DNA from: Gammaproteobacteria bacterium
GTDB taxonomy: Bacteria; Pseudomonadota; Gammaproteobacteria; Burkholderiales; Sulfuricellaceae
Assembly: GCA_018823025.1 (NCBI GenBank)
Contig: JAHJJI010000139.1
Location: 1 to 64,000 of the forward strand
Reading direction: 5' to 3'
DNA length: 64,000 nucleotides
A program made the position numbers and the translations under genes. The notes under the pieces are model-generated. The model worked only from the letters and a program-made list of their open reading frames with translations, searched no databases and was not told where the DNA came from. Of the stretch, positions 1 to 8,853 are shown piece after piece. Within the stretch, counting starts at the first letter, position 1, and each line of letters starts with the position of its first letter.

Positions 1-239
1 CCAAATTGGGTGGCTGCGCAACTCGCCCTAGCGGGGTGCACACCCCGCACTCCACCGCGGAGCTCGAACAGTGCTCGCCTTCATCCCAATTTGACCGTCA
101 AACCGAAGCGGCTCAGAAGGGGATTTGGGTTTTGTGGGCGATTCTCGCCGTTGCTCCCCCTCACCCCAGCCCTCTCCCCGCTGGGGTGAGGGGGTAGGGG
201 AAACACGGGGTCAAGTCTAGATTCGTAGCATCATTATTA
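1..239. other. Intergenic stretch, no gene seen
   Basis: No convincing gene. The one open frame here (6-197) has no Shine-Dalgarno and reads through a repeat. Positions 156-194 hold an inverted repeat whose arms, CCCCTCACCCCAG and CTGGGGTGAGGGG, are separated by a pyrimidine-rich loop. This resembles a widespread class of proteobacterial intergenic repeat. A terminator role for the downstream end of the toxin-antitoxin operon is possible, but no T-tract follows the stem. Confidence 0.5.
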
Positions 240-521
240 CTACGCCGCTTCAAGCTCGACATGCACGCGACGGCCAATCGCCGTGGCGATGTTCACCAGC
301 GCATCGAGGGAAAAGCGGGACACCCGGCCACGCAGCAGATCATTCATGCGCGGCTGGGTGACGCCACAGCGGGTGGCGGCCTCAGTTTGTGTCCAGCCGC
401 TTTCCTTCACGATGGCTGCGATTTGCTGCATAAGTTCGGCCCTGGCACGAAGGTTGGCTGCTTGCTCGGGCGTGTCGGCGATGGCATCCCATACGCTGGC
501 ATAAGTCTCGGTTTTTTTCAT
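240..521 (-). CDS. XRE-family antitoxin (HigA-like)
   Basis: A 93-residue DNA-binding protein that should neutralise the toxin encoded just upstream and repress the operon. Residues 43-64 (WTQTEAATRCGVTQPRMNDL) form a helix-turn-helix of the XRE type. The N-terminal 40 residues are helical, and the tail (GRRVHVEL) is typical of short HigA/COG5606 antitoxins. Its start codon overlaps the toxin stop by 4 bp, so the two are translationally coupled. Toxin-before-antitoxin order is the higBA arrangement. Family assignment is firm; the exact subfamily is inferred. Confidence 0.85.
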   Translation of the reverse strand: MKKTETYASVWDAIADTPEQAANLRARAELMQQIAAIVKESGWTQTEAATRCGVTQPRMNDLLRGRVSRFSLDALVNIATAIGRRVHVELEAA

Positions 522-844
522 TTGCGTCCTTTCATCAATTCACTGTAGCGAGCCTTGGCTATCTCAATATCATGCTTCGATGTGGCCTGCGTCTTTTTCT
601 GGAAGGCATGCAGCACATACACCGCCGCCGCAAGTCGCGCGGTGTACACCACTCGATAGGCGCCGGAGTCGTCTCGCACCCGGAGTTCTTCAACACCCTT
701 GCCAATCGCCGGCATGGGCTTGAAATCGTCCGGCTGCTCTCCGCGCTGCACCTTGTCAAGCTGGTATCCCGCATCCTGCCTTGTGTCCTCGGGGAAATCC
801 CGCAGGCACTTGAGCGAGTCACCGAGAAATCGCACTGGTTTCAT
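518..844 (-). CDS. RelE/HigB-type (Gp49-like) toxin
   Basis: A 108-residue protein of the phage Gp49/HigB toxin family, part of the RelE/ParE superfamily of ribosome-dependent mRNA interferases. Visible family features are the N-terminal segment with LRDFPEDTRQDAG, the core KGVEELRVRDDSGAYRVVYTA (two beta strands with basic and aromatic residues), and the C-terminal HAFQKKTQATSKHDIEIAKAR helix. Together with the following XRE gene it forms a type II toxin-antitoxin pair. No Shine-Dalgarno precedes the ATG; a promoter sits directly against it (see the regulatory entry), so the message may be leaderless. Confidence 0.85.
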   Translation of the reverse strand: MKPVRFLGDSLKCLRDFPEDTRQDAGYQLDKVQRGEQPDDFKPMPAIGKGVEELRVRDDSGAYRVVYTARLAAAVYVLHAFQKKTQATSKHDIEIAKARYSELMKGRK

Positions 845-846
845 AG

Positions 847-879
847 ACTGAACTATACTGAACTGGATATAAAATACAA
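847..879 (-). promoter_or_regulatory. Promoter and operator of the toxin-antitoxin operon
   Basis: Read on the minus strand, TTGTAT (879-874) and TATAGT (857-852) are separated by 16 bp, a plausible sigma-70 promoter. The expected start point is about 845, next to the toxin ATG at 844. The 8-bp sequence ACTGAACT occurs twice (847-854 and 857-864), one helical turn apart and covering the -10 box. This is a good candidate operator for the XRE antitoxin. Seen by eye only. Confidence 0.5.
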
Positions 880-1047
880 GTGGCGGAGCGTTTCATTCGT
901 GCAACAAACGTGGTGTCTGGTGTTGTAGGTCGGGCCAGGCATAATTAAATTTGGATGGAGTGAAATAGAATCCGGGGAAAAAGGGTGCTGCATTATAGGG
1001 GCGCTGCGCGCGAATATTTAGGTGCCGGGGGCAGCCCGGCACCTAAA

Positions 1048-1881
1048 TCAACCCCGCGAAGCGGACAAATCTAACGCAGCCAATTCAATCTCACTGAATC
1101 CCGCTGCCCGCCTTGCTTCAAGATTGAACGGACCGCGCATGACCGGCGCCTGGTACTCGGCGGCCAGGCGGGCGTAGGTGCTGACCGGCTCCAGACCGCG
1201 CTGCTCGCACAGCCATCCATACCAGCGGTTGCCGATGCCGACGTGACCAATTTCATCGCGCAGGATGATGTCGAGGATCGCCGCGGCAGCCATGTCGCCC
1301 GCCTGCGCCAGCTTTGCCCGCACCGGTGGGGCGGCATCGAGTCCGCGCGCCTCCATCGTTCTAGGCACCAGCGCGATTCGGGCCAGGATGTCGTCCTGGG
1401 TTTTGGCCGCCATCTCCCACAGGCTGTTATGCGCCGGAAAATCGCCATAAGCGTAGCCTAGTTCGTGCAAGTGGTCTGCAAGCAGGGAAAAATGCAGTGC
1501 TTCCTCCTGCGCGACCTGCAGCCAGTCCGCGTAATATTCGCGCGGCATGTCGGGGTAGCGCCAGAGAGCATCCAGCGCCAGATTAATGGCCGTGAACTCG
1601 ATGTGCACCAAGGCATGGATCAATATGGCGCGACCCTCCAGGGTGTTCATCGAGCGGTGCTTGACCAGGCGCGGCGATACCAGTTCGGGCTTGAGCGGCT
1701 GGCCGGGTATGGGAGATTGCGCTGACAAGGTGGCATGCGTGTCCAGCATGACTTCACCAGACTGCCATGCTTGCGCCAAGAGGCGCACCCCTTCGGCTTT
1801 GTGGGCGGGGACCGGCTCTGACAGCCAGAACAGTGCTGCCTGGCGTAGTTCTTCGGGTTCAGTGCTGTCAGGTGATTTCAT
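1048..1881 (-). CDS. DUF455 ferritin-like protein
   Basis: A 277-residue protein of the DUF455 family, which has a ferritin-like four-helix fold. The likely metal ligands are visible in order: HIE at 93-95, QEEALH at 125-130 and LRDEIGHV at 207-214, matching the paired E/ExxH pattern of di-iron carboxylate proteins. No signal peptide, so it should be cytoplasmic. Its biochemical role in bacteria is not established. It lies 31 bp downstream of rdgC on the same strand and may be co-transcribed with it. Full length for the family. Confidence 0.8.
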   Translation of the reverse strand: MKSPDSTEPEELRQAALFWLSEPVPAHKAEGVRLLAQAWQSGEVMLDTHATLSAQSPIPGQPLKPELVSPRLVKHRSMNTLEGRAILIHALVHIEFTAINLALDALWRYPDMPREYYADWLQVAQEEALHFSLLADHLHELGYAYGDFPAHNSLWEMAAKTQDDILARIALVPRTMEARGLDAAPPVRAKLAQAGDMAAAAILDIILRDEIGHVGIGNRWYGWLCEQRGLEPVSTYARLAAEYQAPVMRGPFNLEARRAAGFSEIELAALDLSASRG

Positions 1882-1912
1882 GCGTAAAGGTCAGAGCAAG
1901 CCTCAAACAGGG

Positions 1913-2818
1913 TCACGTTTGCTGAAGGTTCTCGCCACCCAGCGCCTCGACCAGATCGGCCAGTAAGCGGGCCAGTTCACCGGTCATGAGGGTAAAGTCG
2001 ATATCGAATAACTCGTCGGTGGTTTCAGCCTCGGATTCGGCTTCTTCCTTGAGGATGTCCAGAAAGGCGAGGCGCTTGATCTGGAGCTGTTCGGTGAGGA
2101 CGAAGGAGATTTTGTCGTTCCAGGTCATTCCCAGCCGGGTGGCACTCTTGCCGGCAGCAATGTGCGCACGGATTTCATCCCCCTCCAGGTCGTGGCGGAC
2201 ATAGCGGACCGTGGCCTTGCCTTCGTCGATGGAGCGGAGTTCCAGTTCGCGATCGACGGTGAACCCGGGCGGTGCTTCTCCTGCGGCCAGCCAGCCGGTC
2301 ATGGCTGCGACGGGCGAGAGTTTGGTATGCAACAGCTTGAGCGGCAGGTCGTCCAGAGTTTTGCCGAGCAGTTCCAGAACTTCATCCGCCTTGGCCGGGG
2401 AGGCCGCGTCCACAACCAGCCAGCCGTTGACCGGATCGATCCAGACGAAGGTTGAGCGTCGATGCGCGAACGCGCGGGGGAGGAGCTCGTCGGTGACACG
2501 TTCCTTGATCTCCTTCATCTCCTTGCGCCCGACGCGGTGGCCCTGCTGCGCTTCGAGCTCGGCGATGCGATCCTTGGCAAACTGGTTGATGATGGAGGCG
2601 GGCAGCAGCTTCTGCTCTACGCCCATGGCGATCAACAACTGCCGGTTCAATGCGTGGACGAAAGGCCCATTACCTTGAGGGGAAACCCAGCCACGGCTTT
2701 GCTTGTCCAATCCGCCGCAGGGCTGCAGCGGTTGGCGGGACAGCTTTTCCTCCAGCGTGGCGGCGTTTATGGCCAAGTCGGCAGGAAGGCGATAAAGGAA
2801 GATGCTTTTAAACCACAT
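1913..2818 (-). CDS. rdgC: Recombination-associated protein RdgC
   Basis: A 301-residue protein closely matching RdgC in length (E. coli about 303). RdgC is a ring-forming, nucleoid-associated DNA-binding protein that restrains RecA-driven recombination. The N-terminal MWFKSIFLYRL, the motif CGGLDKQSRGWVSP, and the C-terminal acidic end with LTEQLQIKRL are characteristic. The open frame extends 13 codons further upstream, but MWFKS is the conserved N-terminus, so the ATG at 2818 is chosen. The DUF455 gene follows closely on the same strand. Confidence 0.95.
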   Translation of the reverse strand: MWFKSIFLYRLPADLAINAATLEEKLSRQPLQPCGGLDKQSRGWVSPQGNGPFVHALNRQLLIAMGVEQKLLPASIINQFAKDRIAELEAQQGHRVGRKEMKEIKERVTDELLPRAFAHRRSTFVWIDPVNGWLVVDAASPAKADEVLELLGKTLDDLPLKLLHTKLSPVAAMTGWLAAGEAPPGFTVDRELELRSIDEGKATVRYVRHDLEGDEIRAHIAAGKSATRLGMTWNDKISFVLTEQLQIKRLAFLDILKEEAESEAETTDELFDIDFTLMTGELARLLADLVEALGGENLQQT

Positions 2819-2879
2819 GGCGGGGCACTCGAAAAAGGGGGCGATTATACAGCCCAAAAGTAAATAAACGGATGTGCTA

Positions 2880-3539
2880 TTAGCTTGCTATGGCGTAATC
2901 GGTTTCATCATAAACCTGCGTGAGCTGCACGCCGGCGTCTCTGATGGCCTGAAGCTGGTTCTCCAGTGCGGTTCGTATCGGCTCGTAATCCGCTTGCGGC
3001 GGCGGGTAGCCTTGCCATCCTTCCGGCGTGTGGGTGTCCAGGTTGTAATCGGCGTAAGGAGCGACCTTGTCTTCGATGTCTTCTGTCACGATAGTCAGCC
3101 GATAACCGCTGAAAGTGGCGGGTTCTTCCGTTTCGTGATGGACGACGCCGCCTTCGAAATCGATAAACTGGTTGTCCGTTTCTTGAATGTAACCCGGCAA
3201 TGAGGCAAGCAAATCCACAATTTGCAGATGCGTCAATTTCGCCACATGGGAGCTGGTCGCATGCAGGTAATCTTCGTAATTCATGTCCCATCGCGCAACG
3301 GGAACCTGCCGTTCATTTTCAACCTGGCCGGAAAACAGACCGCGAATATTCACCATGTCGGCAATATTCACGCAGAACATTTCAGGGGTCAGCCCTTTCA
3401 GGTCGAATCGGGCTAGCTCGGCAGAAGGCAAAACCTCAATATAGGTTGCCCAGCCAGAGCCTTTGCGCACCAGCCCATGCTTGACCTGGTAGTGTAGGAT
3501 CAGGGTCTTGCCCTGTATAGTGAGGAGTATTTTTTTCAA
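2880..3539 (-). CDS. Conserved hypothetical protein, 219 aa
   Basis: I do not recognise this family. The protein has no signal peptide or membrane segment, is rich in acidic and aromatic residues, and begins with a beta-strand-like MKKILLTIQGKTLILHYQ. The segment LPGYIQETDNQFIDFEGGVVHHETEEP in the middle is strongly acidic. It is transcribed alone, on the strand opposite to the MYG1-like gene that starts beyond it. Codon use resembles the neighbours, so it is likely a real gene rather than an open-frame shadow. Function unknown. Confidence 0.65.
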   Translation of the reverse strand: MKKILLTIQGKTLILHYQVKHGLVRKGSGWATYIEVLPSAELARFDLKGLTPEMFCVNIADMVNIRGLFSGQVENERQVPVARWDMNYEDYLHATSSHVAKLTHLQIVDLLASLPGYIQETDNQFIDFEGGVVHHETEEPATFSGYRLTIVTEDIEDKVAPYADYNLDTHTPEGWQGYPPPQADYEPIRTALENQLQAIRDAGVQLTQVYDETDYAIAS

Positions 3540-3708
3540 AACGATTTCTTCAAGTCAGGGATAATTTTCCGGCGGATATGATCTATATTACGTACCGGGT
3601 GGCTGAAGTATAAACAATGACTGGCGTCCAGTGTTGCCGGTTTCGCAACTTGATTTGCCATTCTGTAGGATACCGGCCATGGAACAACTAACAATTCAAA
3701 GAGGTAAC

Positions 3709-4626
3709 GTGTCGAATCTTTATACTATCATCCAGCGCCCCGGCGCCGTTGCAGCCACCCACTCCGGGTCCTTTCATGCCGATGATGTGTTGGCGGCGGC
3801 GACTTTACGCCTGGTCAACCCATCTTTGCCCATCCTGCGTACGCGCGATCAGGAGCAACTGGACGCAGCAGATGTCATATTCGATGTGGGACGTGTTTTT
3901 GACTCGGCGACCTGCCGTTTCGATCATCATCAACTGGAATACAAGGAAGCTCGCGAAAACGGCATCCCGTACAGTTCGTTCGGCCTGGTATGGTGTGAAT
4001 TGGGAGCGCAGCTTTGTGAATCGGCGGCTGCGGCGGCCAAGGTCGATCGCTGGCTGGTGCAAGGCGTGGATGCCATGGATTGCGGTATTACCTTAAGCAA
4101 GGAAACTCTGCCCGTCACGCTGATGTCCATTTCCACGGTCCTTGGAGGGTTCAATCCCGGCTGGCAGGATGTCACGTCCGCTTCAGCCAGGAACGAGGCC
4201 TTCGAACGTGCTGTCAGCATGGCAACCACCGTTTTGCAAAACACGATCAGGGACGCAAACGGATTTGAAAAGGCGCGCGCCGCTGTGGCGCAAGGGATAT
4301 TGCAGGAAGCAGGGCGGTTGATGGTGCTGGAGCACGACGTGCCGTGGAAGGATGCCGTATTGGGATCGTCTGAGTACGAGCATCTTCTGTACGTAATTAC
4401 ACCGGATGCCCAGGCGAAATGGCATGTGACCGCCGTTCCGGATCGCGCGGGAAGCTTCAATAACCGAAAATCTCTGCCTTCAGCCTGGGCCGGACTGGAT
4501 GGCGAGGAACTGGACGCCGTCGTCGGCATGAAAGACTGCGTGTTCTGCCACAGGGGTCGTTTTGTCGCAGGGCATAAGACGAAAGACGGGGCTGTTGAAA
4601 TGGCGCGGCTGGCTCTGCGGGATTAA
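3709..4626 (+). CDS. MYG1-family DHH-type nuclease/phosphoesterase
   Basis: A 305-residue member of the MYG1 (UPF0160) family. Eukaryotic MYG1 is a 3'-5' RNA exonuclease; the bacterial role is not known. Metal-binding motifs are visible: HADD at 23-26, DVGRVFD at 59-65 and FDHH at 71-74. Start choice: an ATG at 3631 and another at 3679 are in frame but have no ribosome site. A GTG at 3709 is preceded by AAAGAGG and fits the family N-terminus, so it is preferred. No signal peptide. It stands alone between an opposed unknown gene and a DUF3617 gene on the other strand. Confidence 0.8.
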   Translation: MSNLYTIIQRPGAVAATHSGSFHADDVLAAATLRLVNPSLPILRTRDQEQLDAADVIFDVGRVFDSATCRFDHHQLEYKEARENGIPYSSFGLVWCELGAQLCESAAAAAKVDRWLVQGVDAMDCGITLSKETLPVTLMSISTVLGGFNPGWQDVTSASARNEAFERAVSMATTVLQNTIRDANGFEKARAAVAQGILQEAGRLMVLEHDVPWKDAVLGSSEYEHLLYVITPDAQAKWHVTAVPDRAGSFNNRKSLPSAWAGLDGEELDAVVGMKDCVFCHRGRFVAGHKTKDGAVEMARLALRD

Positions 4627-4710
4627 AAAACGGCAGATGTAAGCCAGAGAGTTCGCCGAGATTCAAGATAATCAGGGCTGGACAGCTTGTCGCCCATCCC
4701 TGTGAGTTGC

Positions 4711-5262
4711 TTATTTCTGCTGTTTCAGCATCTCCCGAATTTTCGGATCCTTCATCATTTCATTAAAGTTCATATTTTTCATGTTCGGCATGATTACGTC
4801 ACCGGGTTTCTGGCCGGGTTTGCAGGGGCCGAGCCATTTGGCTTCCATGGTCATTTTCGATTCGCTTATGCCATGCATCGGCGGATTGTAGCGAATATTC
4901 ATGTCACCCTTGTAGGCTGAATCAAAAGTGCCGATAAACACGGCGTCGGTCGTGGCCGTGGTGCCCTCGAACTTGCAGACCGAATGCAGGGTGAACTTGC
5001 TGCCCTGAGTCTTGACGTCCATCACGCTGCAGTCGACTTTTTCCTTCTTTGCTTGCTGTTGCATAAGATTGTCGGTGTTCTGGTCGATGCACTGCTGCAT
5101 GGCGCCCATGTTGGGTATCCCCTCCATCTGCGTGTTTATTTCCCACAGACCCGACTTGCGTTTGGGCGTGTCGGCGGCAAGCGCACCTCCCGCCAGCGAG
5201 GCGGCAGCCAAGCCGAGCAGCAGCAGGGAGAAAATTCTACGGGTGTCGAATCTGTATTTCAT
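4711..5262 (-). CDS. Secreted DUF3617 protein
   Basis: A 183-residue exported protein of the DUF3617 family, whose function is unknown. It opens with a basic stretch and a hydrophobic core (IFSLLLLGLAAASLAGGALAA), a Sec signal peptide cut near residue 29. The mature part starts with KSGLWEINTQMEG, typical of DUF3617. It has three cysteines that could form a disulfide, and a methionine- and asparagine-rich C-terminus (PNMKNMNFNEMMKD). The ATG at 5262 has AAGGA upstream, so it is chosen over the longer open frame reaching 5307. Confidence 0.8.
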   Translation of the reverse strand: MKYRFDTRRIFSLLLLGLAAASLAGGALAADTPKRKSGLWEINTQMEGIPNMGAMQQCIDQNTDNLMQQQAKKEKVDCSVMDVKTQGSKFTLHSVCKFEGTTATTDAVFIGTFDSAYKGDMNIRYNPPMHGISESKMTMEAKWLGPCKPGQKPGDVIMPNMKNMNFNEMMKDPKIREMLKQQK

Positions 5263-5545
5263 GATTTTCCTTAGTGTAGAAAGTCGAGAATACAGGAATA
5301 GTCGCATCCGGGATATTAAGCTTAAATAAATACGGCGTCATCAGCGTGTTATCCCGTTTGACGGGTATGGCACAGCTTAGCGATCGAGATAACAGAGGAT
5401 AAGCCACAAAATGCATCCCAATGTTGATAAAGTCCATTGTTTCTACAGTAGAATTTAAGTGCAGGTGCGATAATTAGTGGTCATTACTCTGACAGATGAA
5501 GTATATTGGCTACATCAATAAGCAAAATGGCTTGATACTTATTCC

Positions 5546-7399
5546 ATGAGAAACAAGTGCTTCTATATATTTTTGCATCGCCAGATTCCGGTGTTCATGG
5601 CGCTTTCTCTCTTGCCCGGCCTGGGTTATCTCTTTCTCGGCTGGTTGAATGGGATTTTCGCTCCGGCTTTTGTCTGGTATTTGCTGGTCATTGCGGCGTC
5701 GGTCTGGGGGTATTCCCTTTACCGGGGTTTCGACTTTGACGCGATGAGCGAGAACCGGCGTGATCGCTGGTACCGACAGTGTTCATGGTTTTTCTACGCT
5801 TTCTTTCTGTTGTGGACATTGATTTTCCTGCTCTATGTCGGGCAGGACGCATACAAGCTCCACTACATCGCCATCTTCACCGAAATCGGCGCCTCGGTGG
5901 TGGCTTCCTCGCTGCTGGCCTCGGACCGGCGACTCTACCGGCCGACCATCCTGATTCTGATGATCCCGCTGATCATCTACTTTTTCTTCATCGGCGAGTG
6001 GTATGGCTATGTTCTCACTGTCTTCGCCTGCACCCTGACCTGGGTTCTGTTCTATGCCGCCAACAGCGCTCACCAGCTGCTGATGCAGGCGAACCATCAG
6101 GCCACGCACGACGCGCTTACGGGCTTGCATAACCGGCAATACTTTATCGAACACCTGCAGAAACGGATGAATTCCCTGAATGAGAGCGGCGAGTTCTCCT
6201 ATCTCCTGCTCATCGACCTGGATCACTTCAAGAATGTCAACGACTCCCTGGGGCACGATGTCGGTGATCGGCTCCTGCAAAGTGTCGTGTCGCGTCTTCA
6301 GGAACGTATTCCCCAAGGGTGTATTGTCGCGCGCCTTGGGGGGGACGAGTTCATCATTGCCGGAAGCAATTTTGTCGACCGGGAGGCGTGCGAGCGTGCC
6401 GCGCTAGAAATATCCGAGCAACTTATCGCCAAACTGAAAGAGACCTATGTGGTCGACCAGCATCATATGTACATCAGCGCCAGCATCGGCGTGAGCATCC
6501 TCAGCGGACGTAGCGCCAACGCCCACAGCTTCATCAAGGAAGCCGATATTGCGATGTACGAGGTAAAGGCGAAGGGGCGCGATGGCGTTTTCATGTTCAA
6601 TGAAGAAATGTCCAACCGGGTCGAGAGCCATCTGGAGATTGAACGTCTGCTCCACTTTGCTCTGGCCAACAATGAAATCACACTTCACTTCCAGCCGCAG
6701 TTCGATCGCGAGGGGCGCATCATTGGCGCCGAATCTCTGGCACGCTGGAACAATCCGACACTCGGTTCCGTTTCGCCCGCCCAATTTATTCCCATCGCCG
6801 AACAGACAGGACTGATTGTTGAACTGGGACACTATATCCTTGAAACAGGGTTCAGGACTCTGCGAGAGTGGCGAGATGAGGGTATCTGTCTTGATCAGTT
6901 CTCCATCAACATCAGCATGCGGCAGTTTACCCACCATGCCTTCGTGGAGCAGGTCGAAGATCTGGTTCAACGTTATCTCGACGAAGAATTGTGTCACAAG
7001 CTCATCTTCGAGATCACAGAGTCGATAGTGGCCGAGGATATCAAGCGCGTCATTTCGGTAATGAACAGGCTGAAGGAGTCGGGAATCCGTTTCTCCATGG
7101 ATGATTTTGGCACCGGCTACTCATCCCTCAGCTATCTGAACCGGCTTCCTCTTGATGAGATCAAGATTGATCGCGCCTTCGTCGGTGCGCTTGACCAGAA
7201 AGAGGGGGATAGGATGATGGTGGTGACTATTCTGAATATGGCTAATATTCTTAAACTGAATATTGTGGCCGAAGGCGTGGAAACGGCAGAGCAGCTCGAC
7301 TTTCTCCTCCGTTACGATTGCCACATATTCCAGGGGTATTACTATTCAAAGCCGCTGCCGAAAGAGCAATTCGACGCTTACTACCGTAGCCGGGCTTGA
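5546..7399 (+). CDS. Membrane GGDEF-EAL c-di-GMP enzyme
   Basis: A 617-residue protein with about six membrane helices (14-175) followed by a GGDEF diguanylate cyclase domain and an EAL phosphodiesterase domain. The cyclase motif RLGGDEF is intact at 263-269, but the RxxD inhibitory site upstream is absent (QGCI at those positions). The EAL domain keeps its catalytic residues: ESLAR (396-400, S for A), NIS, EITE, DDFGTGYSS (519-527), KIDR, AEGVE (575-579) and QGYYYSKP. Both activities are therefore possible. The N-terminal membrane region is not a sensor domain I recognise. Transcribed alone. Confidence 0.9.
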   Translation: MRNKCFYIFLHRQIPVFMALSLLPGLGYLFLGWLNGIFAPAFVWYLLVIAASVWGYSLYRGFDFDAMSENRRDRWYRQCSWFFYAFFLLWTLIFLLYVGQDAYKLHYIAIFTEIGASVVASSLLASDRRLYRPTILILMIPLIIYFFFIGEWYGYVLTVFACTLTWVLFYAANSAHQLLMQANHQATHDALTGLHNRQYFIEHLQKRMNSLNESGEFSYLLLIDLDHFKNVNDSLGHDVGDRLLQSVVSRLQERIPQGCIVARLGGDEFIIAGSNFVDREACERAALEISEQLIAKLKETYVVDQHHMYISASIGVSILSGRSANAHSFIKEADIAMYEVKAKGRDGVFMFNEEMSNRVESHLEIERLLHFALANNEITLHFQPQFDREGRIIGAESLARWNNPTLGSVSPAQFIPIAEQTGLIVELGHYILETGFRTLREWRDEGICLDQFSINISMRQFTHHAFVEQVEDLVQRYLDEELCHKLIFEITESIVAEDIKRVISVMNRLKESGIRFSMDDFGTGYSSLSYLNRLPLDEIKIDRAFVGALDQKEGDRMMVVTILNMANILKLNIVAEGVETAEQLDFLLRYDCHIFQGYYYSKPLPKEQFDAYYRSRA

Positions 7400-7474
7400 T
7401 TGCTGTGCGCGGGATACCCTGTTTGCGTGATTATTACGCGAATTTATGAAACATCCAGGCCAGTTCGCTTTACC

Positions 7475-8734
7475 CTAGCTCTTTCTTTCCATCACCGCAG
7501 CAAAGAATCCATCCGTGCCATGCAGATGTGGCGCGAGCTTGAAGTATTTGCCCGTGTCCAGCGGGATATTCTGCTGCGCCAGCACCTCGCTGGCTGCACG
7601 CAATTCGAATTCCGGATGCGTGGCGAGAAAGGCTTCGACGATCTGCTCATTTTCTTCTTCAAGGATGCTGCAAGTGGCGTACACCAGTCGTCCACCGATT
7701 TTGACCAGGCGGGCGGCGGCCGTGAGGATGGCGGCCTGTTTCTGCGTCAGCTCCACGATATCCTGAGGTTTCTGGCGCCATTTGAGATCTGGGTTGCGGC
7801 GCAGGGTGCCGAGCCCGCTGCACGGCGCATCGACCAGCACACGGTCGAGTTTGCCGGCGAGACGCTTGATCTTGATGTCGTTTTCGTTGCTGATCAGCTG
7901 GGGGTGCAGGTTGGACAGGCCGGAGCGTTTCAGGCGTGGTTTGAGCTGGGTGAGGCGCTTCTCCGACACATCGAAGGCGTAGATCCGCCCCTGGGAGTGC
8001 ATCAGCGCGCCCAGCAGCAAGGTCTTGCCGCCGGCTCCGGCGCAGAAGTCCGCGATCATCTCGCCACGTTTCGGCGCAACCAGGTAGCCGAGCAACTGGC
8101 TGCCCTCGTCCTGCACTTCGATCTTGCCGGTGAGGAACAGGGGATGGCGGTTGATCGCCGGCTTTTCCATGATACGCACGCCGACCGGGGAGTAGGGTGT
8201 CGCTTCGGCGGGGATGCCGTCACGCTTCAGAATTGCCAGCACTTCATCGCGGTTGGCGAGTAGGGTGTTGACGCGCAGGTCAAGTGGGGCGGAATGCTGC
8301 ATGCCGCGCGCCAAGGCGAGAATTTCCTCTTCCGGCATACGCGCGACCAGTCTTTCCGTCAGCCAGTCTGGGAAGTCCACTCGTACCGCCAATGGCAGAT
8401 TGTCCGTGGGCACCGCCTTGACCAGCTTCAGCCACTCGTTTTCTTCCTTGTGCAGCAGCGGCTCCAGTTCGCGCAGGCTCAGGCCCTGCACCTTCGCCAG
8501 CAAGGCCAGAATCAGGTGGCGCGGCGAGGTGTGGGGCGCGGCGAGGTGCTCCAGCAGGCGCTTGCGACGCAGCACGGCATAGACCGTTTCGGCGACAAAG
8601 GCGCGATCCTTGGGGCCCAACTCGTGGTTGTTGCGGAAATAGCGGCTCAAGCTCGCATCAGCCGGATGGTTCAGCGGCAGAATATCGATCAGGGCATGCA
8701 CGGCGTGGCCGAGACGGGTAGTGGAGAGTTGCAT
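7475..8734 (-). CDS. RsmB/NOP-family rRNA (cytosine-C5) methyltransferase
   Basis: A 419-residue SAM-dependent RNA m5C methyltransferase of the RsmB/Sun/NOP2 family. The N-terminal 130 residues are a helical NusB-like or RNA-binding region. The catalytic half carries the SAM motif FCAGAGGKT (230-238), the motif IV DAPCSGLGT (302-310, C305) and the motif VI YATCS (352-356, C355). These are the two cysteines used for catalysis and product release. It lies 119 bp after the second DUF3108 gene on the same strand, so it may belong to the purM operon. Whether it is the 16S C967 enzyme or a paralogue cannot be told here. Confidence 0.88.
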   Translation of the reverse strand: MQLSTTRLGHAVHALIDILPLNHPADASLSRYFRNNHELGPKDRAFVAETVYAVLRRKRLLEHLAAPHTSPRHLILALLAKVQGLSLRELEPLLHKEENEWLKLVKAVPTDNLPLAVRVDFPDWLTERLVARMPEEEILALARGMQHSAPLDLRVNTLLANRDEVLAILKRDGIPAEATPYSPVGVRIMEKPAINRHPLFLTGKIEVQDEGSQLLGYLVAPKRGEMIADFCAGAGGKTLLLGALMHSQGRIYAFDVSEKRLTQLKPRLKRSGLSNLHPQLISNENDIKIKRLAGKLDRVLVDAPCSGLGTLRRNPDLKWRQKPQDIVELTQKQAAILTAAARLVKIGGRLVYATCSILEEENEQIVEAFLATHPEFELRAASEVLAQQNIPLDTGKYFKLAPHLHGTDGFFAAVMERKS

Positions 8735-8853
8735 GGGCTATATCATTCCAGTGGGTAACGCTAATATTGGTTATTGTGAGGCGTGAGGGGTAAGGGGGAA
8801 AGTCAAAAGCCGCGCAGTCGCGTGTTTTCGCCTCACCCCTTACCGTTCACTTC

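Noticed and set aside
5243-5260. GTGTCG near the DUF3617 start as a sixth box
   Set aside because: No TTACR seven bases later, and no -24/-12 promoter nearby.
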